Assembly (NCBI GenBank): GCA_023614405.1
Contig: CM042684.1
Span: forward strand, 207,396,941-207,460,940
DNA length: 64,000 nt
Reading direction: 5' to 3'
Source of the DNA: Avena insularis
Taxonomy: Eukaryota > Streptophyta > Magnoliopsida > Poales > Poaceae
A model generated the notes under the pieces. That model was given only the letters and a program-made list of their open reading frames with translations, had not been told where the DNA came from and did not search any database. Below are positions 9,725 through 21,849 of this stretch, one piece after another; position 1 is the first letter of the stretch, and each line of letters starts with the position of its first letter. The translations under genes were made by a program, and so were the position numbers.

Positions 9725-11811
9725 ATGATGGATAGGCATGGTGAGTCGAGCCAACCACCTCCCCAAGAAGAAGATCAAGGACCGTACATGACGCGCGCAA
9801 GTCACTTCATCATCCGCCAAGAGTTCCGTGAATGTTGCCAAGCTCTTGAGACGTGACAAGATGAAAAATTTGGCGAGACGCAAGCCGAGTTCAAGAACAT
9901 CGACAACTACTTCGACGGCCTCGAATGACAAATGCATGCAATGCATCACAACTTCGGCCACCAAAATGAAGTGCTTCAACGCTCCGTCGCCGAAAGAAAT
10001 GACAATCTTCGATGCCTCATCGACGGAATGGCAAGACCATGTTCACGTGCTTCAAGCTCTTCAAGTTCTTCGCGTCATCATGCACCTCCGCAACAAGATC
10101 TACCTCCAAGTGCTCCTAGACGCAATGGTGCCCCCGTGGTTTAAGATGGAACCTCTTCGAACTATGTACCTTCCCCACGCCACGCCGCAACGTCAAGCTA
10201 TGATGGTGACCTCTCTTCAAGGCCACGAGCAAGGCAAGAAGCACACCATCATCACGCAAGGGCACTAGTGATCCAACAAGAGCAACCACAAGAGGAACCG
10301 CAAGCGCAACCGCAAGTGCAACCGCAAGTCTACCACCATCGACCGCGACACATACTTGACACAACGAGTGATGACTCCAATTTGGAGAATCCAGCTCGTC
10401 ATCGACGTGAAGCTCTCCAAGATCCACCTCCTCGTCATCACCGTCATGAACATCAACAATGACACCATGGTCATCACGAGGCGCCTCCTCCACATCAACA
10501 AAACTTGGAGCGTCAAGTGATACAAGTTGAGCGACGCCCACCACGTCAAGAGGCTCATGACCATGTTCTTTGCCGTGCGGCCCATGTGCCTAAACAACAT
10601 CACCAACTGAGGAACGAGCCTCCTCTTCGACATCAAACACGTCAAGAGGCTCCACACCCTCGCCACCATGAGGCCCAAGCGCATCAACCACGTCAACAAC
10701 CGCGCCAAGAGCAAGAGAAAGCTCCTCCACAACAATACCAAGAGCAAGCTCTGCAACAAGTACGCGAGAACCAACTTACACCTCCCCAACTACAAGATCA
10801 TCAACAAGGTCACCAAGCTCCTCGCAATGACCGCAACGATGGAGAAACTTTTGGCAAGCTCAAGTTCACCATGCCCAAGTTCACCGGATCCAATGCCCCG
10901 AAGAATACCTCTCGTGGGCACTCAAAGTCGACAAGATCTTCCGCATGCACAACTATAGCAACGAGAAGATGGTCGCCATGGCTTCACTAGAGTTTGATGA
11001 TTACGCCAACCTTTGGTGGGAACAAGTTCAAGTTGCTCGTGATGCAAGGCAAGAACCACCAATCACAACTTGGCATGATATGAAGGCTCACATGAGATCC
11101 CGGTTCGTCCCAGCACACTACACGCATGACCTCTTCAACAACCTTCAAGCGCTTCGTCAAGGGACAAAGACCGTGGAAGAGTACTTCAAGGAAATGGAAC
11201 TCAACTTGATTCGCGCCAACATTGATGAGCGCATGGAGCAAACAATGGCACGTTTCCTTATTGGGTTGAACCACCCAATCAAGCGCATCGTCGAGTTCCA
11301 AACATACAACACCATGGTTGAGCTTGTGCACATAGCAACAAAGGCTGAACGTCAAGTGCAAGAGGATATCAAGTACAACAAGCCCAAGACGTATTTCACC
11401 TACAAGCAAGCTTCAACCGCTACACCAACAACTTTCAATGGAAGCTCATCAAGTACCTCCAAGCCTTCCTTCAAGCCCACACTTCCTCAAGGAAAACTGC
11501 CCCCAAGTGGCAAGCAAGCAAAGAGTGATACACCTTTCAACGGTGAATGCTACAAGTGTGGAGGTAAAGGACACAAGTCGGCCGAATGTGGAAACAAGAA
11601 AGTCTTGTTCATCCATGAAAATGGTGATGAAGAGTACTTGAGTGAAGATGAGTTTGATGCCCGTGTCAAGGAAGCAATGGCAAGGCAACGAGTGGAAGAT
11701 GATCAAGAACTCCTCATGTGTGAACATGACGCAAGTCCATCGCTTGTCATCACAAGGATCTTGACCACTCAAGCACAAGAGCATGAAGACCAACGCTCCA
11801 ATATCTTCTAA
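9725..11811 (+). pseudogene. gag: A gag (capsid-nucleocapsid), broken
   Basis: The order of segments is: N-terminal MDRHGESSQPPPQE, serine-rich linker, long proline/glutamine/histidine-rich region (about 10265-10830), capsid region (KLKFTMPKFTGSN, then LWWEQVQVARDARQE and LFNNLQALRQGTKTVEEYF), and zinc knuckle CYKCGGKGHKSAEC (CX2CX4HX4C, about 11549-11590). Stops lie at 9854, 9926, 10142 and 10463, and a one-base deletion near 10894 shifts the frame. The frame ends with TAA at 11809-11811, where relatives read CAA and run straight into protease. The family therefore encodes gag and pol as one polyprotein frame. Confidence 0.85.
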
Positions 11812-13140
11812 ACACGAGTCGGCATCAATGGCAAATCTATCAAGGTGATCATTGACGGAGGGAGTAGTCACAACCTTGCTAGCACCGAGTTGTGTGAGAA
11901 GCTCAACCTCACCCTCCATCCACACAAGCACCCCTACCACGTGCAATGGCTAAGTGACAAAGGGTCCGTGAATATCAAGCATACCGTATCAGTCTCCTTT
12001 GCCATTGGTCCTTACAAAGATACGGTGGAGTGTGATGTGGTTCCTATGATAGTTTGCCACATGCTTCTTGGTCGACCGTGGCAATTTGACAAGGCTACTC
12101 AACATGATGGTCTCACCAATATATACACCTTCAAATGGCTCAACAAAACATGTGTTTTGCAACCGATGACTCCTAACCAAATAATTGCGGACAATGCAAA
12201 GGCTTTAGCGAGGGAGCAAAGCACAACACCTACTTGTGAGAAGAGCGGTGAGAGAGAGAACCACCTCATAGTGAGTGAGAGCCACAAGCCAAATTCGAGT
12301 GGAAAAACTAAGAGTGTTCTCCTTGCCACCAAAAGTGAGATGAGAGATGTTCGGAACAACCCATCCATCTTGCACTATGTCCTCCTTTGCAAGGGACTAG
12401 CGCAAGGAACTAACGAATTAACCAATGTTCCTCCATCTTTGATGAGTGTTTTGCAGGAATTCAAGGATGTGTTCCCCGAAGAGCTTCCACATGGACTACC
12501 CCCTCTTCGCGGCATTGAAAATTGCATTGACCTCATCCCCAGTGCACCACTTCCCAACCGTGCCGCTTACCGCACGAACCCGGAGGAGACAAAGGAGATT
12601 GAACGTCAAATCAACCAACTCGTCTCCAAAGGTTTGATCATGGTTAGCACTAGTCAAAGTGCAATACCCGTGATTCTTGTTCCAAAGACGGATGATACGT
12701 TACGGTTATGCATGGACTGCCGTCCAATCAATGCTATCACCGTGCGTTATCGACATCCCATACCACGTCTCGATGACATGCTTGATGAGTTGTGTGGAGC
12801 CAGTATTTTTTCGAAAATTGATCTTCATAGTGGTTACCATCAAATACGCATGGCTGAAGGTAATGAGTGGAAAACCGCCTTCAAGACCAAACTTGGTCTC
12901 TATGAATGGTTGGTTATGCCCTTTGGTTTATCGAATTCCACATCCACCTTCATGCGCCTTATGAATCACATCTTGCGTTCTCTCATTGGGAAAAGTTTTG
13001 TTGTCTATTTCAATGATATTCTTGTTTATAGCAAATCACTTGAGGACCATATAACACATGTCAAGGAAGTTTTGCAAATCCTTCGACATGAAAGCTTTAT
13101 GCTAATCTTCCCAAGTGCACATTTGCTAAAGACAAGTTGA
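11812..13140 (+). pseudogene. pol: A pol: aspartic protease and reverse transcriptase
   Basis: The protease shows IIDGGSSHNLAS (DGG-type active loop) and MLLGRPWQF. RT follows with [35 protein letters not shown] and [14 protein letters not shown]. The catalytic box reads YFNDI instead of YFDDI: codon 13012-13014 is AAT, and K keeps YFDD. This substitution alone should abolish DNA synthesis. A one-base deletion near 13090 (LRHE) shifts the frame, and the ORF ends at 13140. The product would process gag-pol and copy the RNA inside particles. Confidence 0.88.
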
Positions 13141-14006
13141 TTTTTCTTGGATTTGTCATTTCTTCGAAGGGAATTGAAGTTGATGTTTCCAAGGTAAAGG
13201 ACATACGAGATTGGCCCATCCCAACAAATGTGAGTGAACACCGAAGTTTTCATGGGTTGGCCGGTTTCTATCGTCGCTTTGTCAAAGACTTTTCAACCAT
13301 TGCTTGTCCCCTTAATGAATTGACCAAAAAGAATGTCACCTTCGTGTGGGGCAAAGCACAACAAAAAGCTTTTGATGAACTTAAAAAGAGGCTCACCGAA
13401 GCACCTCTCCTTGCTTTACCGGATTTCACAAAAACTTTTGAGATAGAGTGCGATACTAGTGGTATTGGCATTGGAGGAGTCCTTATGCAAAACGGACGTC
13501 CTATAGCCTACCATAGCGAGAAACTTGATGGTGCTCGCCTCAACTATCCGATTTATGACAAAGAGCTTATTGCCTTAGTTTGTGTCCTTCAAGTTTGGTA
13601 ACACTACCTTTGGCCCAAGGAATTTATAATAGATTCCGACCACGAGTCGTTGAAATATCTCAAAGGCCAAGCTAACTTGAGCAAGAGACACGTTAAGTGG
13701 GTGGAGTTCATGGAGTCTTTTCCGTACATTGTCAAGTATAAGAAGGGCAAAGATAATGTAGTTGCAGACGCATTGTCTCGCAAACACACAAGCCTTCTTA
13801 CAAGACTTGAAATCAACGTGTTGGGTCTTGAGGAAATAAAATCTTTGTATGCTTCTGACCCGTTCTTCGAACGAATTTTCACAAAGTGCTCCAATGACAA
13901 AGGAGTTGATGATTCTATTTGCATAAGGGCTTTCTATTTAAACAAAACAAGCTATGCATTCCGAAGTCGTCGCTTCAACTTTTGCTCCTCCAAGAATCTG
14001 AGGCCT
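13137..14006 (+). pseudogene. pol: A pol: RT thumb and RNase H
   Basis: The frame resumes with [14 protein letters not shown] and [17 protein letters not shown], then the RNase H domain: [18 protein letters not shown] (first catalytic Asp), [10 protein letters not shown] (Glu) and [17 protein letters not shown] (Asp in the last helix). TAA at 13599-13601 replaces a CAA after VLQVW. Two further frame changes occur between about 13915 and 14005, before the integrase frame. RNase H would remove template RNA. Confidence 0.85.
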
Positions 14007-14007
14007 T

Positions 14008-15084
14008 ATGGGTCACTTTGGCCACGACAAGACATTGGACATGCTCTCCAATCACTACTTTTGGCCCAAGATGAAGCATGGCGTGGAGCGCTACGTTCAA
14101 CGATGCACGACATGTGTTCAAGCTAAGTCGCAAGCTAATTCCTATGGTCTTTATATGCCATTGCCTATTCCTCATACACCTTGGTCCGACATTAGCATGG
14201 ATTTCGTGTTAGGATTGCCTAGATCTAAGCATGGTCATGATGCTATATTTGTTATTGTGGATCGTTTTTCCAAAATGGCACACTTCATACCGTGCCATAA
14301 GACCGACGATGCTTCACATGTTGCAAATCTGTTTTTCAAGGAAATCGTCCGTCTTCACGGTGTGCCAAGGACAATCGTCTCCGACCGCGACGTCAAATTC
14401 ATGAGCTACTTATTGAAGACCCTCATGGCCAAGCTCGGCGTCAAGCTCCTCTTTTCATCCGCATCACATCCTCAAACTGATGGCCAAACCGAAGTTGTCA
14501 ACCAAAGCTTCGGAAATCTCCTCTGTGTGTTGATCAAGAAAAACCTGAAGGATTGGGAGGAATGCATCCCACATGCCGAGTTCGCCTACAATCGAGCCAA
14601 GCACTCAACAACCAAGATGAGTCCATTCATGATCGTCTATGGTTTCGAGCCCCTCACCGCACTCGACATCCCACCACTACCTCTCCATGAGCGCACGAAC
14701 ATGGACGTCGAGAAACACGCACAAGCTATGAAGAAACTTCATGAAGAAACAAGAGATACTATCGAACAACAAGTCCTTCACCAAGATTCAAGGTTAAACA
14801 AGGACAAGAAGGAAATGATCTTTGAAGAAGGTGACCGTGTATGGATACACCTAAGCAAAGACCGCTTCCCCAAGGAACGTGACTCCAAGCTCAAGCCTAG
14901 AGGAGATGGTCCCTTCAAGGTCCTTAAAAGAATCAACAACAACGCCTACATCATCGACATACCGACCTCCAAGTACCTTGCAAGCAATACATTCAATGTC
15001 AAGGATCTCTCACCCTACCATGGAGATGTTCAAGATGATAACCATGAAGAGTCGAGGACGACTCTTTCCCAAGGGGGGAGCTGA
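14008..15084 (+). pseudogene. pol: A pol: integrase (358 aa frame)
   Basis: The ORF holds the end of the HHCC zinc domain ([10 protein letters not shown]...CTTC) and the DDE catalytic core: Asp in [11 protein letters not shown], Asp in [12 protein letters not shown], Glu in [16 protein letters not shown] module, [17 protein letters not shown], comes near the C-terminus. No chromodomain is evident. It ends [10 protein letters not shown] with the stop codon TGA formed by the first bases of the 3' LTR. The catalytic triad is present, so this is the best preserved part of A. The ATG at 14008 is internal and upstream coding is lost to frameshifts. Confidence 0.88.
15048..15081 (+). promoter_or_regulatory. 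A pre-PPT hairpin and polypurine tract
   Basis: The stem AGAGTCG/CGACTCT with loop AGGA spans 15048-15065. The PPT AAGGGGGGAGC (15071-15081) abuts the LTR start at 15082. There are 16 bases between stem and LTR. The hairpin overlaps the codons for the C-terminal ESRTTL of integrase. Confidence 0.8.
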
Positions 15085-16103
15085 TGCAGCCCGTCCTACG
15101 GACGCTCCTACATCTACACCAACAAGTCCCCCAAGTGGACCCATGACTCGTGCACGAGCCAAACTCCTACAAGCTAAGGTGAACTCGCTCCTTTCCAGGT
15201 GCCAATTTGATACCTCCTTGGATGGCATGCTACTTCATGCAACTACCCTTTGCATCATCAGGTACGAAGCTTTGACACATCACCAAGCACCCAAGGATGG
15301 AGAACAAGGAGCAGAGCGTGAAGCAGGAGCCGCTGGAGCTGCTCAGACCGGAGTCTCCGGTCTGCTCACACCGGAGTCTCCGGCCTGCCAAAGTCTCTGG
15401 CCTGAAGACACCGGAGTCTCCGGACCCACCTCCGGTCTGCCCCCGGAACCAGGCGCTGGGACAATCTAAAGGCCCCCCCGGAGGCCAGTCCGGACACCGA
15501 CCGGAGTCTCCGGTCCACCACACCGGAGTCTCCGGTCCGACCGTCGCCGGGCATGAAAAGGCCTTTGGGCCTGCGGCCCATGTAACCCCTAGTCCGTCCA
15601 AAACTTGTCTTTTATTCCTAAAGTACCCCTGTTTAAGTGGCTGGCCTATATATAGTCCCCCACCTCCATTGTAAACCCTAGGCATGATATTGGAATTAGT
15701 GGAAACCCCTTTGTGGATCTATCTAATTCTTGCCTCATGCTCCTTGACAAAGGAGCACCAATATCCCCTAACCTCGTTGGAGTTTGCATCGTGCCTCCGC
15801 GTTGTACAAGGCCTAGGCATCGGTGTCCCTTTCCCTAGATGTCAAGATCTCACTGAGTCTCCCATCTCACCGTGTCGGTTCGAGAGAGAGTCATCCGCCC
15901 GACGTCGATCCTAGGGATTGAGCTGGACCGGTCACCTCCGGTGTGAGCTATTGGTGTGTATCGTGGATTTGTGTGTGGGTGTTCTTCGTGTTCTTCGTGC
16001 GTGTGTTCGTCATGTTCATCCTCCCCTCCTCTCCCCGCACTCCATCCTTGATTTGAAAGGGAATCGTGAAAGATCGGGCCACCCTAGAGGTTTGCCCCCA
16101 ACA
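15082..16103 (+). repeat. Element A 3' LTR (1022 bp)
   Basis: TGATGCAGCC...CCCCCAACA, followed by the TSD CAAGT. It is 40 bases longer than the 5' LTR, mainly through extra palindrome units in U3 (about 15345-15545). A TATA box CTATATATAG lies near 15646-15655. Confidence 0.92.
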
Positions 16104-17465
16104 CAAGTGATGCCTCCAATTTGGAGAATCAAGCTCATCATCGACATGAAGCTCTCCAAGATCCTCCTCCTCCTCGTCATCACCGTCATGAACATCCGCA
16201 CAGACACCATGGTCGTCACAAGGTGCCGCCGCCACCACAGCAAAACATGGAGCACCAAGTGGTACAAGTTGAGCGACGCCCACCGTGTTAAGAGGTTCAA
16301 GACCATGATCTTCGCCGTGAGGCCTCTGTGCCTAATCCACATCACTAACCGAGGAACAAGCCTCCTCTTCATCACCAACCGCGCCAAGAGCAAGAGCAAG
16401 CACCTCAACAAGGTCAAGTCAATCAAGTTCCACCTCCCCAACCACATGATCATCAACAAGGTCAGCAAGTTCATCGCAATGACCACAATGATGAAGAAAC
16501 TTTTGGCAAGCTCCAGTTCACAATTCCCAAGTTTACCGGATCCAATGAACCTGAAGAATATCTCTCATGGGCACTCAAAGTCGACAAGATCTTCCGCATA
16601 CACAATTATAGCAATGAGAAGATGGCCGCCATGACTTCGCTTGAGTTTTATGATTACACCAACCTTTGGTGGGAACAAGTTCAAGTTGCTCGTGACGCAA
16701 GACAAGAGTCGCCACTTACAACTTGGCATGACATGAAGGCTCACATGAGATCCCGTTTTGTCCCCACGCACTACACACACGACCTCTTCAACAACCTTCA
16801 ATCGCTTCGTCAAGGGACAAAGACCATGGAAGAGTACTTCAAGGAAATGGAGCTCAACTTGATCCGCGCAAACATTGAAGAGAACACAAAACAAACTATG
16901 GCACGTTTCCTTATTGGCTTGAATCACCCAATCAAGTGCATCGTCGAGTTCCAAACATACAACAACATGGTTGAAGCTTGTGCACATCGCAATGAAGGTC
17001 GAACATCTAGTGCAAGAGGATATCAAGTACAACAAGCCCAAGACGTATTTCACCTACAAGCAAGCTTCAACCGCTACACCAACAACATTCAATGGAAGCT
17101 CCTCAAGTACCTCCAAGCCTTCCTTCAAGCCCACACTTCCTCAAGGAAAACTGCCCCCAAGTGGCAACCAAGCAAAGAGTGATACACCTTTCAACAGTGA
17201 ATGTTAAAAGTGTGGAGGCAAAGGACACAAGTTGGTCGAGTGTGGAAACAAGAAAGTCTTGTTCCTCCATGACAATGGCGATGAAGAGTACTTGAGTGAA
17301 GATGAATCTGATGCCCGAGTCAAGGAAGCAATGACAAGGCAACGAGTGGAAGATGACCAAGAACTCCTCATGTGTGAACATGACGCAAGTCCATCGCTTG
17401 TCATCGCAAGGATCTTGACCACTCAAGCACAAGAGCATGAAGACCAACGCTCAAATATCTTCTAA
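16104..17465 (+). pseudogene. gag: B gag, remainder after A insertion
   Basis: It resumes with the TSD and the codons for SDASNLENQ. A histidine/arginine-rich region follows, with many frame changes, then the capsid segment (YTNLWWEQVQVARDARQ, LFNNLQSLRQGTKTMEEYF). A degenerate zinc knuckle follows in which the tyrosine after the first cysteine is a stop (about 17202-17206). A frameshift near 16975 and the stop at 17465 (before protease) add to the damage. Confidence 0.8.
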
Positions 17466-19428
17466 ACATGAGCCGACATCAATGGCAAATCTATCAAAGT
17501 GATCATCGATGGAGGGAGTTGCCACAATCTTGCTAGCACCGAGTTGTGTCAGAAGCTCAACCTCACCCTCCATCCGCACAAGCACCCCTACCATGTGCAA
17601 TGGCTAAGTGACCAAGGGTCCGTAAATATCAAGCCTACCGTATTGGTCACCTTCGTTGTTGGTCCTTACAAAGATATGGCGAGTGTGATCTGGTTCTTAT
17701 GGCAGTTTGCCACATGCTACTTGGTCGACCATGGTAATTCGACAAGGCTGCCCTACATGATGATCGCACCAATGTGTACACCTTCAAATGGCTCAACAAA
17801 ACATGTAATTTGCAACCAATGACTCCTAGCCAAATAATTGCAGACAACACAAAGTATTTAGCGAGGGTGCAAAGCACAGCACCTACTTGTGAGAAGAGCG
17901 GTGAGTGAGAGAACCACCTCATAGAGAGTAAGTGCCACAAGCCAAACTCGAGTGGAAAAACGAAGAGTGTTCTCCTTGCCACCAAATGTGAGATGAGAGA
18001 TGTGCGGAACAACCCATCCATCTTGCACTATGTCCTCATTTTCAAGGGACTAGCGCAAGAAACTAATGACTTAACCAATGTTCCTCCATATTTGATGATT
18101 GTTTTGCAGGAATTCAAAGATGTCTTCCCTGAAGAACTACCACATGGACTACCTCCTCTTTGTGGAATTGAGCATCGCATTGACCTCATCCCTGGCGCAC
18201 CCCTTCCAAACCGTGCTGCTTACCGCATGAACCCGGAGGAGACAAAGGAGATCGAACGTCAAATCAATCAACTTGTCTCCAAAGGTTTGATCCAAGTTAA
18301 CACTAGTCCAAGTGCCTTACCCGTGATTCTTGTTCCAAAAACGGATGATACGCTATGATTATGCATGGACTGCCATCCAATCAATGCTATCACCGTGCGT
18401 TATCGACATCCGATACCACGTCTCGCCATGCTTGATGAGTTGTGTGGAGCCACTATTTTTTCAAAAATTGATCTTCGTAGTGGTTACCATCAAATACGCA
18501 TGGCTGAAGGTGATGAGTGGAAAACTGCCTTCAAGAGCAAACTTGGTCTCTATGAATGGTTGGTTATGCCCTTTGGTTTATCTAATGCCCCATCCACCTT
18601 CATGCACCTTATGAATCATATCTTGCATTCTCTCATTGGAAAAAGTGTTGTTGTTTATTTTGATGATATACTTGTTTATAGAAAGTCACTTGAGGACCAT
18701 ATTAAACATGTCAAGGAAGTCTTGCAAATCCTTCGACATGAAAAGCTATATGCTAATCTCTAAAGTGCACTTTTGCTAAAGACAAGTTGATTTTTCTTGG
18801 GTTTGTCATTTCTTCGAAGGGCATTGAAGTTGATGTGTCCAAAGTAAAAGACATATTGGCCCATCCCAACAAATGTGAGTGAACTCCGAAGTTTTCATGG
18901 GTTGGCCGGTTTCTATCGTTGCTTTGTGAAAGACTTTTCGACCATTGCTTGTCCTCTCAACAAGTTGACAAAAAGAATGTCACCTTCGTGTGGGGAAAAG
19001 CTCAACAAAAGGCTTTTGATGAACTTAAAAAGAGGCTCACCAAAGCACCTCTTCTTGTGTTACCGGATTTCACTAAAAGTTTTGAGATAGAGTGTGATGC
19101 TAGTGGTATTGGCATTGGAGGAGTCCTTATGCAAAATAGACGTCCTATAGCCTACCATAGCGAGAAACTTGATGGTGTTCGCCTTAATTATCCGATTTAT
19201 GACAAAGAGCTTTTTTCCTTAGTTCGTGTTCTTCAAGTTTGGCAACATTACCTATGTCCCAAACAATTTATCATACATTCTAACCATGAGTCATTGAAAT
19301 ATCTCAAAGGCCAAGCTAACTTGAGAAAGAGACACGCTAAGTGGGTTGAATTTATGGAGTCTTTCCCGTACATTGTCAAGTATAAGAAGGGCAAAGCTAA
19401 TGTAGTTGCAGACGCTTTGTCTCCCTAG
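17466..19428 (+). pseudogene. pol: B pol: protease, RT, RNase H
   Basis: Protease IIDGGSCHNLAS lies at about 17500-17540, with frameshifts near 17680 and 17720 before the LLG box. RT is split at 18356-18358 by TGA where relatives read CGG, and it loses three bases at PRL[DD]ML near 18425. The catalytic box YFDDIL is intact (about 18656-18672). A frameshift near 18760, a 10-base loss near 18855 and another shift near 18960 precede RNase H ([30 protein letters not shown]). The domains are in canonical order but cannot yield a polyprotein. Confidence 0.82.
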
Positions 19429-19461
19429 CATACAAACCTTCTTACTCGACTTGAAGTCAAC

Positions 19462-20736
19462 GTGTTGGGTCTTGAGAAAATAGAAACTTTGTATTCTTCT
19501 GACCCATTCTTTGAATCAATTTTTGCAAAGTGCTCCATCGATAAAGGAGTTGATGATTTCTATGTGCATAAAGGCTTCCTTTTTAAACAAAACAAGCTAT
19601 TTGCATTCCGAAGTCGTCTCTTCAACTTTTGCTTCTCCAAGAATCTCATGGTGGAGGCCTCATGGGTCACTTTTGCCATGACAAGACATTATACATTCTC
19701 TCCACTCACTACTTTTGGCCAAAGATGAAGCGCGACATGGATCGCTACACTCAACGATGCATGGCATGTGTTCAAGCTAAGTCGCAAGCTAACCCTTATG
19801 GTCTTTATATGCCATTGCCTATTCCTCATACACCTTGGTCTGACATTAGCATGGATTTTGTGTTAGGATTACCTAGGTCTAAGCATGGTCATGATTCTAT
19901 ATTTTTTGTCGTGGATCGCTTTTCCAAAATGGCACACTTCATACCATGCCATAAGACTGACGATGCTTCACATGTTGCAAATCTGTTTTTCAGGGAAATC
20001 ATCCGTCTTCATGGTGTGCCAAGAACAATCGTCTCCGACCACGACGTAAAATTCATGAGCTACTTATGGAAGACCCTCATGGCCAATCTCGGTGTCAAGC
20101 TCCTCTTTTCATCTGCATCGCATACTGAAACCGATGGCCAAACCAAAGTTGTCAACCGAAGCCTCGAGACTCTCCTTCATGTGTTGCTCAACAAAAACCT
20201 CAATGATTGGGAAAACTGCATTCCCCACTCCGAGTTCCCCTACAACCTAGCTAAGCACTCAACAACCAAGATGATTCCCTTCATGATCATCTATGGGTTC
20301 GAGCCCCTCACCGTGCTTGACATACTACCGCTACCACTTCATGAGCGCACTAACATGGATGTCAACAAGCGTGCACAATCTATGAAGAAGCTCCATGAAG
20401 AAACTAGAGCTACTATAGAACAACAAGTACTTCGCCAAGCTTCAAGGTTAAACAAGGACAAGAAGGAGATGATCTTTGAAGAAGGTGACCTTGTGTGGGT
20501 ACACTTGAGCAAGGACTGCTTTCCCAAGGAACGAGATTCCAAGCTCAAACCAAGAGGAGATGGCCCCTTCAAGGTCCTCAAGATAATCAACAACAACGGC
20601 TACATCATCGACATCCCAACCTCCAAGTACCTTGCAAGCAACACATTCAATGTCAAGGACCTTTCACCCTACCATGGACATGTTCAAGATTATAACCATG
20701 AAGAGTCGAGGACGACTCTTTCCCAAGGGGGGGAGC
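19462..20736 (+). pseudogene. pol: B pol: integrase
   Basis: The 387-aa frame from 19629 carries YFWPKMKRDMDRYTQRCMAC and the core residues in [22 protein letters not shown] and TETDGQTKVVNR. In the last block the catalytic glutamate is replaced by lysine (QTKVV versus QTEVV), so the enzyme is dead even within the long frame. The GPF module and the SRTTLSQGG tail are kept. The linker region 19462-19728 is in a different frame. Confidence 0.85.
20702..20736 (+). promoter_or_regulatory. B pre-PPT hairpin and polypurine tract
   Basis: The stem AGAGTCG/CGACTCT with loop AGGA is at 20702-20719. It is followed by the PPT AAGGGGGGGAGC, which abuts the LTR at 20737. The G run is one longer than in A. 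Confidence 0.8.
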
Positions 20737-21847
20737 TGATGCAGCCCATCCTACGGACGCCTCTACATCTACACCACCAAGTCCCTAAGTGAACCTATGA
20801 CTCGCGCTTGAGCCAAGTTCCTCCAAGCTAAGGTGAACTCGCTCCTATACTCATGTGACTTCGATACAACTCTGGATGGCTTGCTACTTCATTCCCCGAC
20901 ACTATGCATCATCAGGTATGAAGACACGAGCCATCGGAGTGAGACAGCAGCCAGCATCTGCCAGGAGAAAGCGGTACTACCGGCCCCAAGTAGCGGTACT
21001 ACCGCCCAAGCGGTACTACCGGCCCCAAGTAGCGGTACTACCGGCCAAGCGGTACTACCGCCTAGAGCACGCGGTACTATCAGCCCGGATAGAGTACTTC
21101 TGCCAGCAGCCCCAGACCTACCCGGTACCTGTGAGCGGTACCACCGCCTTCAACCAGTACTACCGCGTTCATCGAACGATACTACCGCCCGCGCCTGAAG
21201 ACCCCGCCAAAGCCTCTGTCCGCACCGATATCTGCAGGCTGTACTACCGCAACTGACCGGTACTACTGATCATTAGACACGGTACTACCGGTCGGCCCAG
21301 GGCCTGCGCATCCTAGCTCGGCCCTTTGGCCTTGTAACACACCACTTTTGATATTTTAGTTGCCTAAAGTACCTATGACTTTGTGGCTGGCCTATATATA
21401 GTCCCTCACCTCTATTGTAAACCTTAGGCATGATATTTGGAATTAGTGGAAACCCCTTGTGGATCTATCTAGTTCTTGCCTCATTCTCCTTGACAAAGGA
21501 GCACCAAATATCCAAAACCTCGTTGGAGTTTGCATCGTGCCTCCGTGTTGTACAAGGCCTAGGCATCAGAGTCCCTTTGCCTAGACGTCAAGATCTCACT
21601 GAGTCTCCTACTCACCGTGCCGGTTCGAGAGAGAGTCCTCCGCCCGACACCGGTCCTAGGGATTGCGCCGAACCGGTCACCGCCGGATTGAGCTATTGGT
21701 GTGTGTGTCATGGTTTTGTGTGTGTGTGTTCATCGTGTTCTTCGTGAGTGTGTTCGTCATGTTCATCCGCCTCCCCTTCCCCCGCACTCCACCCTCGATT
21801 TGAATGGGAATCGTGAAAGATCGGGCCACCCATGAGGTTTGCCCTCA
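20737..21847 (+). repeat. Element B 3' LTR (about 1111 bp)
   Basis: It matches 86-1182, with the CGGTACTACCG cluster at about 20968-21290 and a TATA box CTATATATAG near 21390. It ends GTTTGCCCTCA at 21847 where ACA plus the TSD GAAGT would be expected. Instead it meets the inverted LTR of I. Confidence 0.88.
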
Positions 21848-21849
21848 GA

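Larger units (their letters stand above)
7477..16103 (+). mobile_element. Element A: complete Ty3/gypsy retrotransposon (8627 bp)
   Basis: Two LTRs (7477-8458 and 15082-16103), a PBS, gag-pol, a hairpin and a PPT are all present. The five-base TSD is perfect: CAAGT at 7472-7476 and at 16104-16108. It lies within B's gag at the codons for HILDTTSDA, so it is younger than B. The coding region has at least five nonsense codons and several single-base frameshifts, plus a mutated RT active site. A therefore could not move without helper proteins. Confidence 0.95.
86..21847 (+). mobile_element. Element B: Ty3/gypsy retrotransposon hosting nested elements E and A
   Basis: B has a 5' LTR (86-1182), a PBS, a leader, decayed gag and pol, a polypurine tract and a 3' LTR (20737-21847). 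The leader is split by E at 1201/5553 and gag by A at 7476/16104. On either side of each insertion the B sequence resumes exactly where uninterrupted relatives (A, K, F) predict. B's own sequence is about 8.8 kb. The two LTRs carry the same U3 palindrome type (CGGTACTACCG), which confirms they belong together. The right end abuts fragment I without a TSD. No reading frame is intact, so B is a dead copy. Confidence 0.9.
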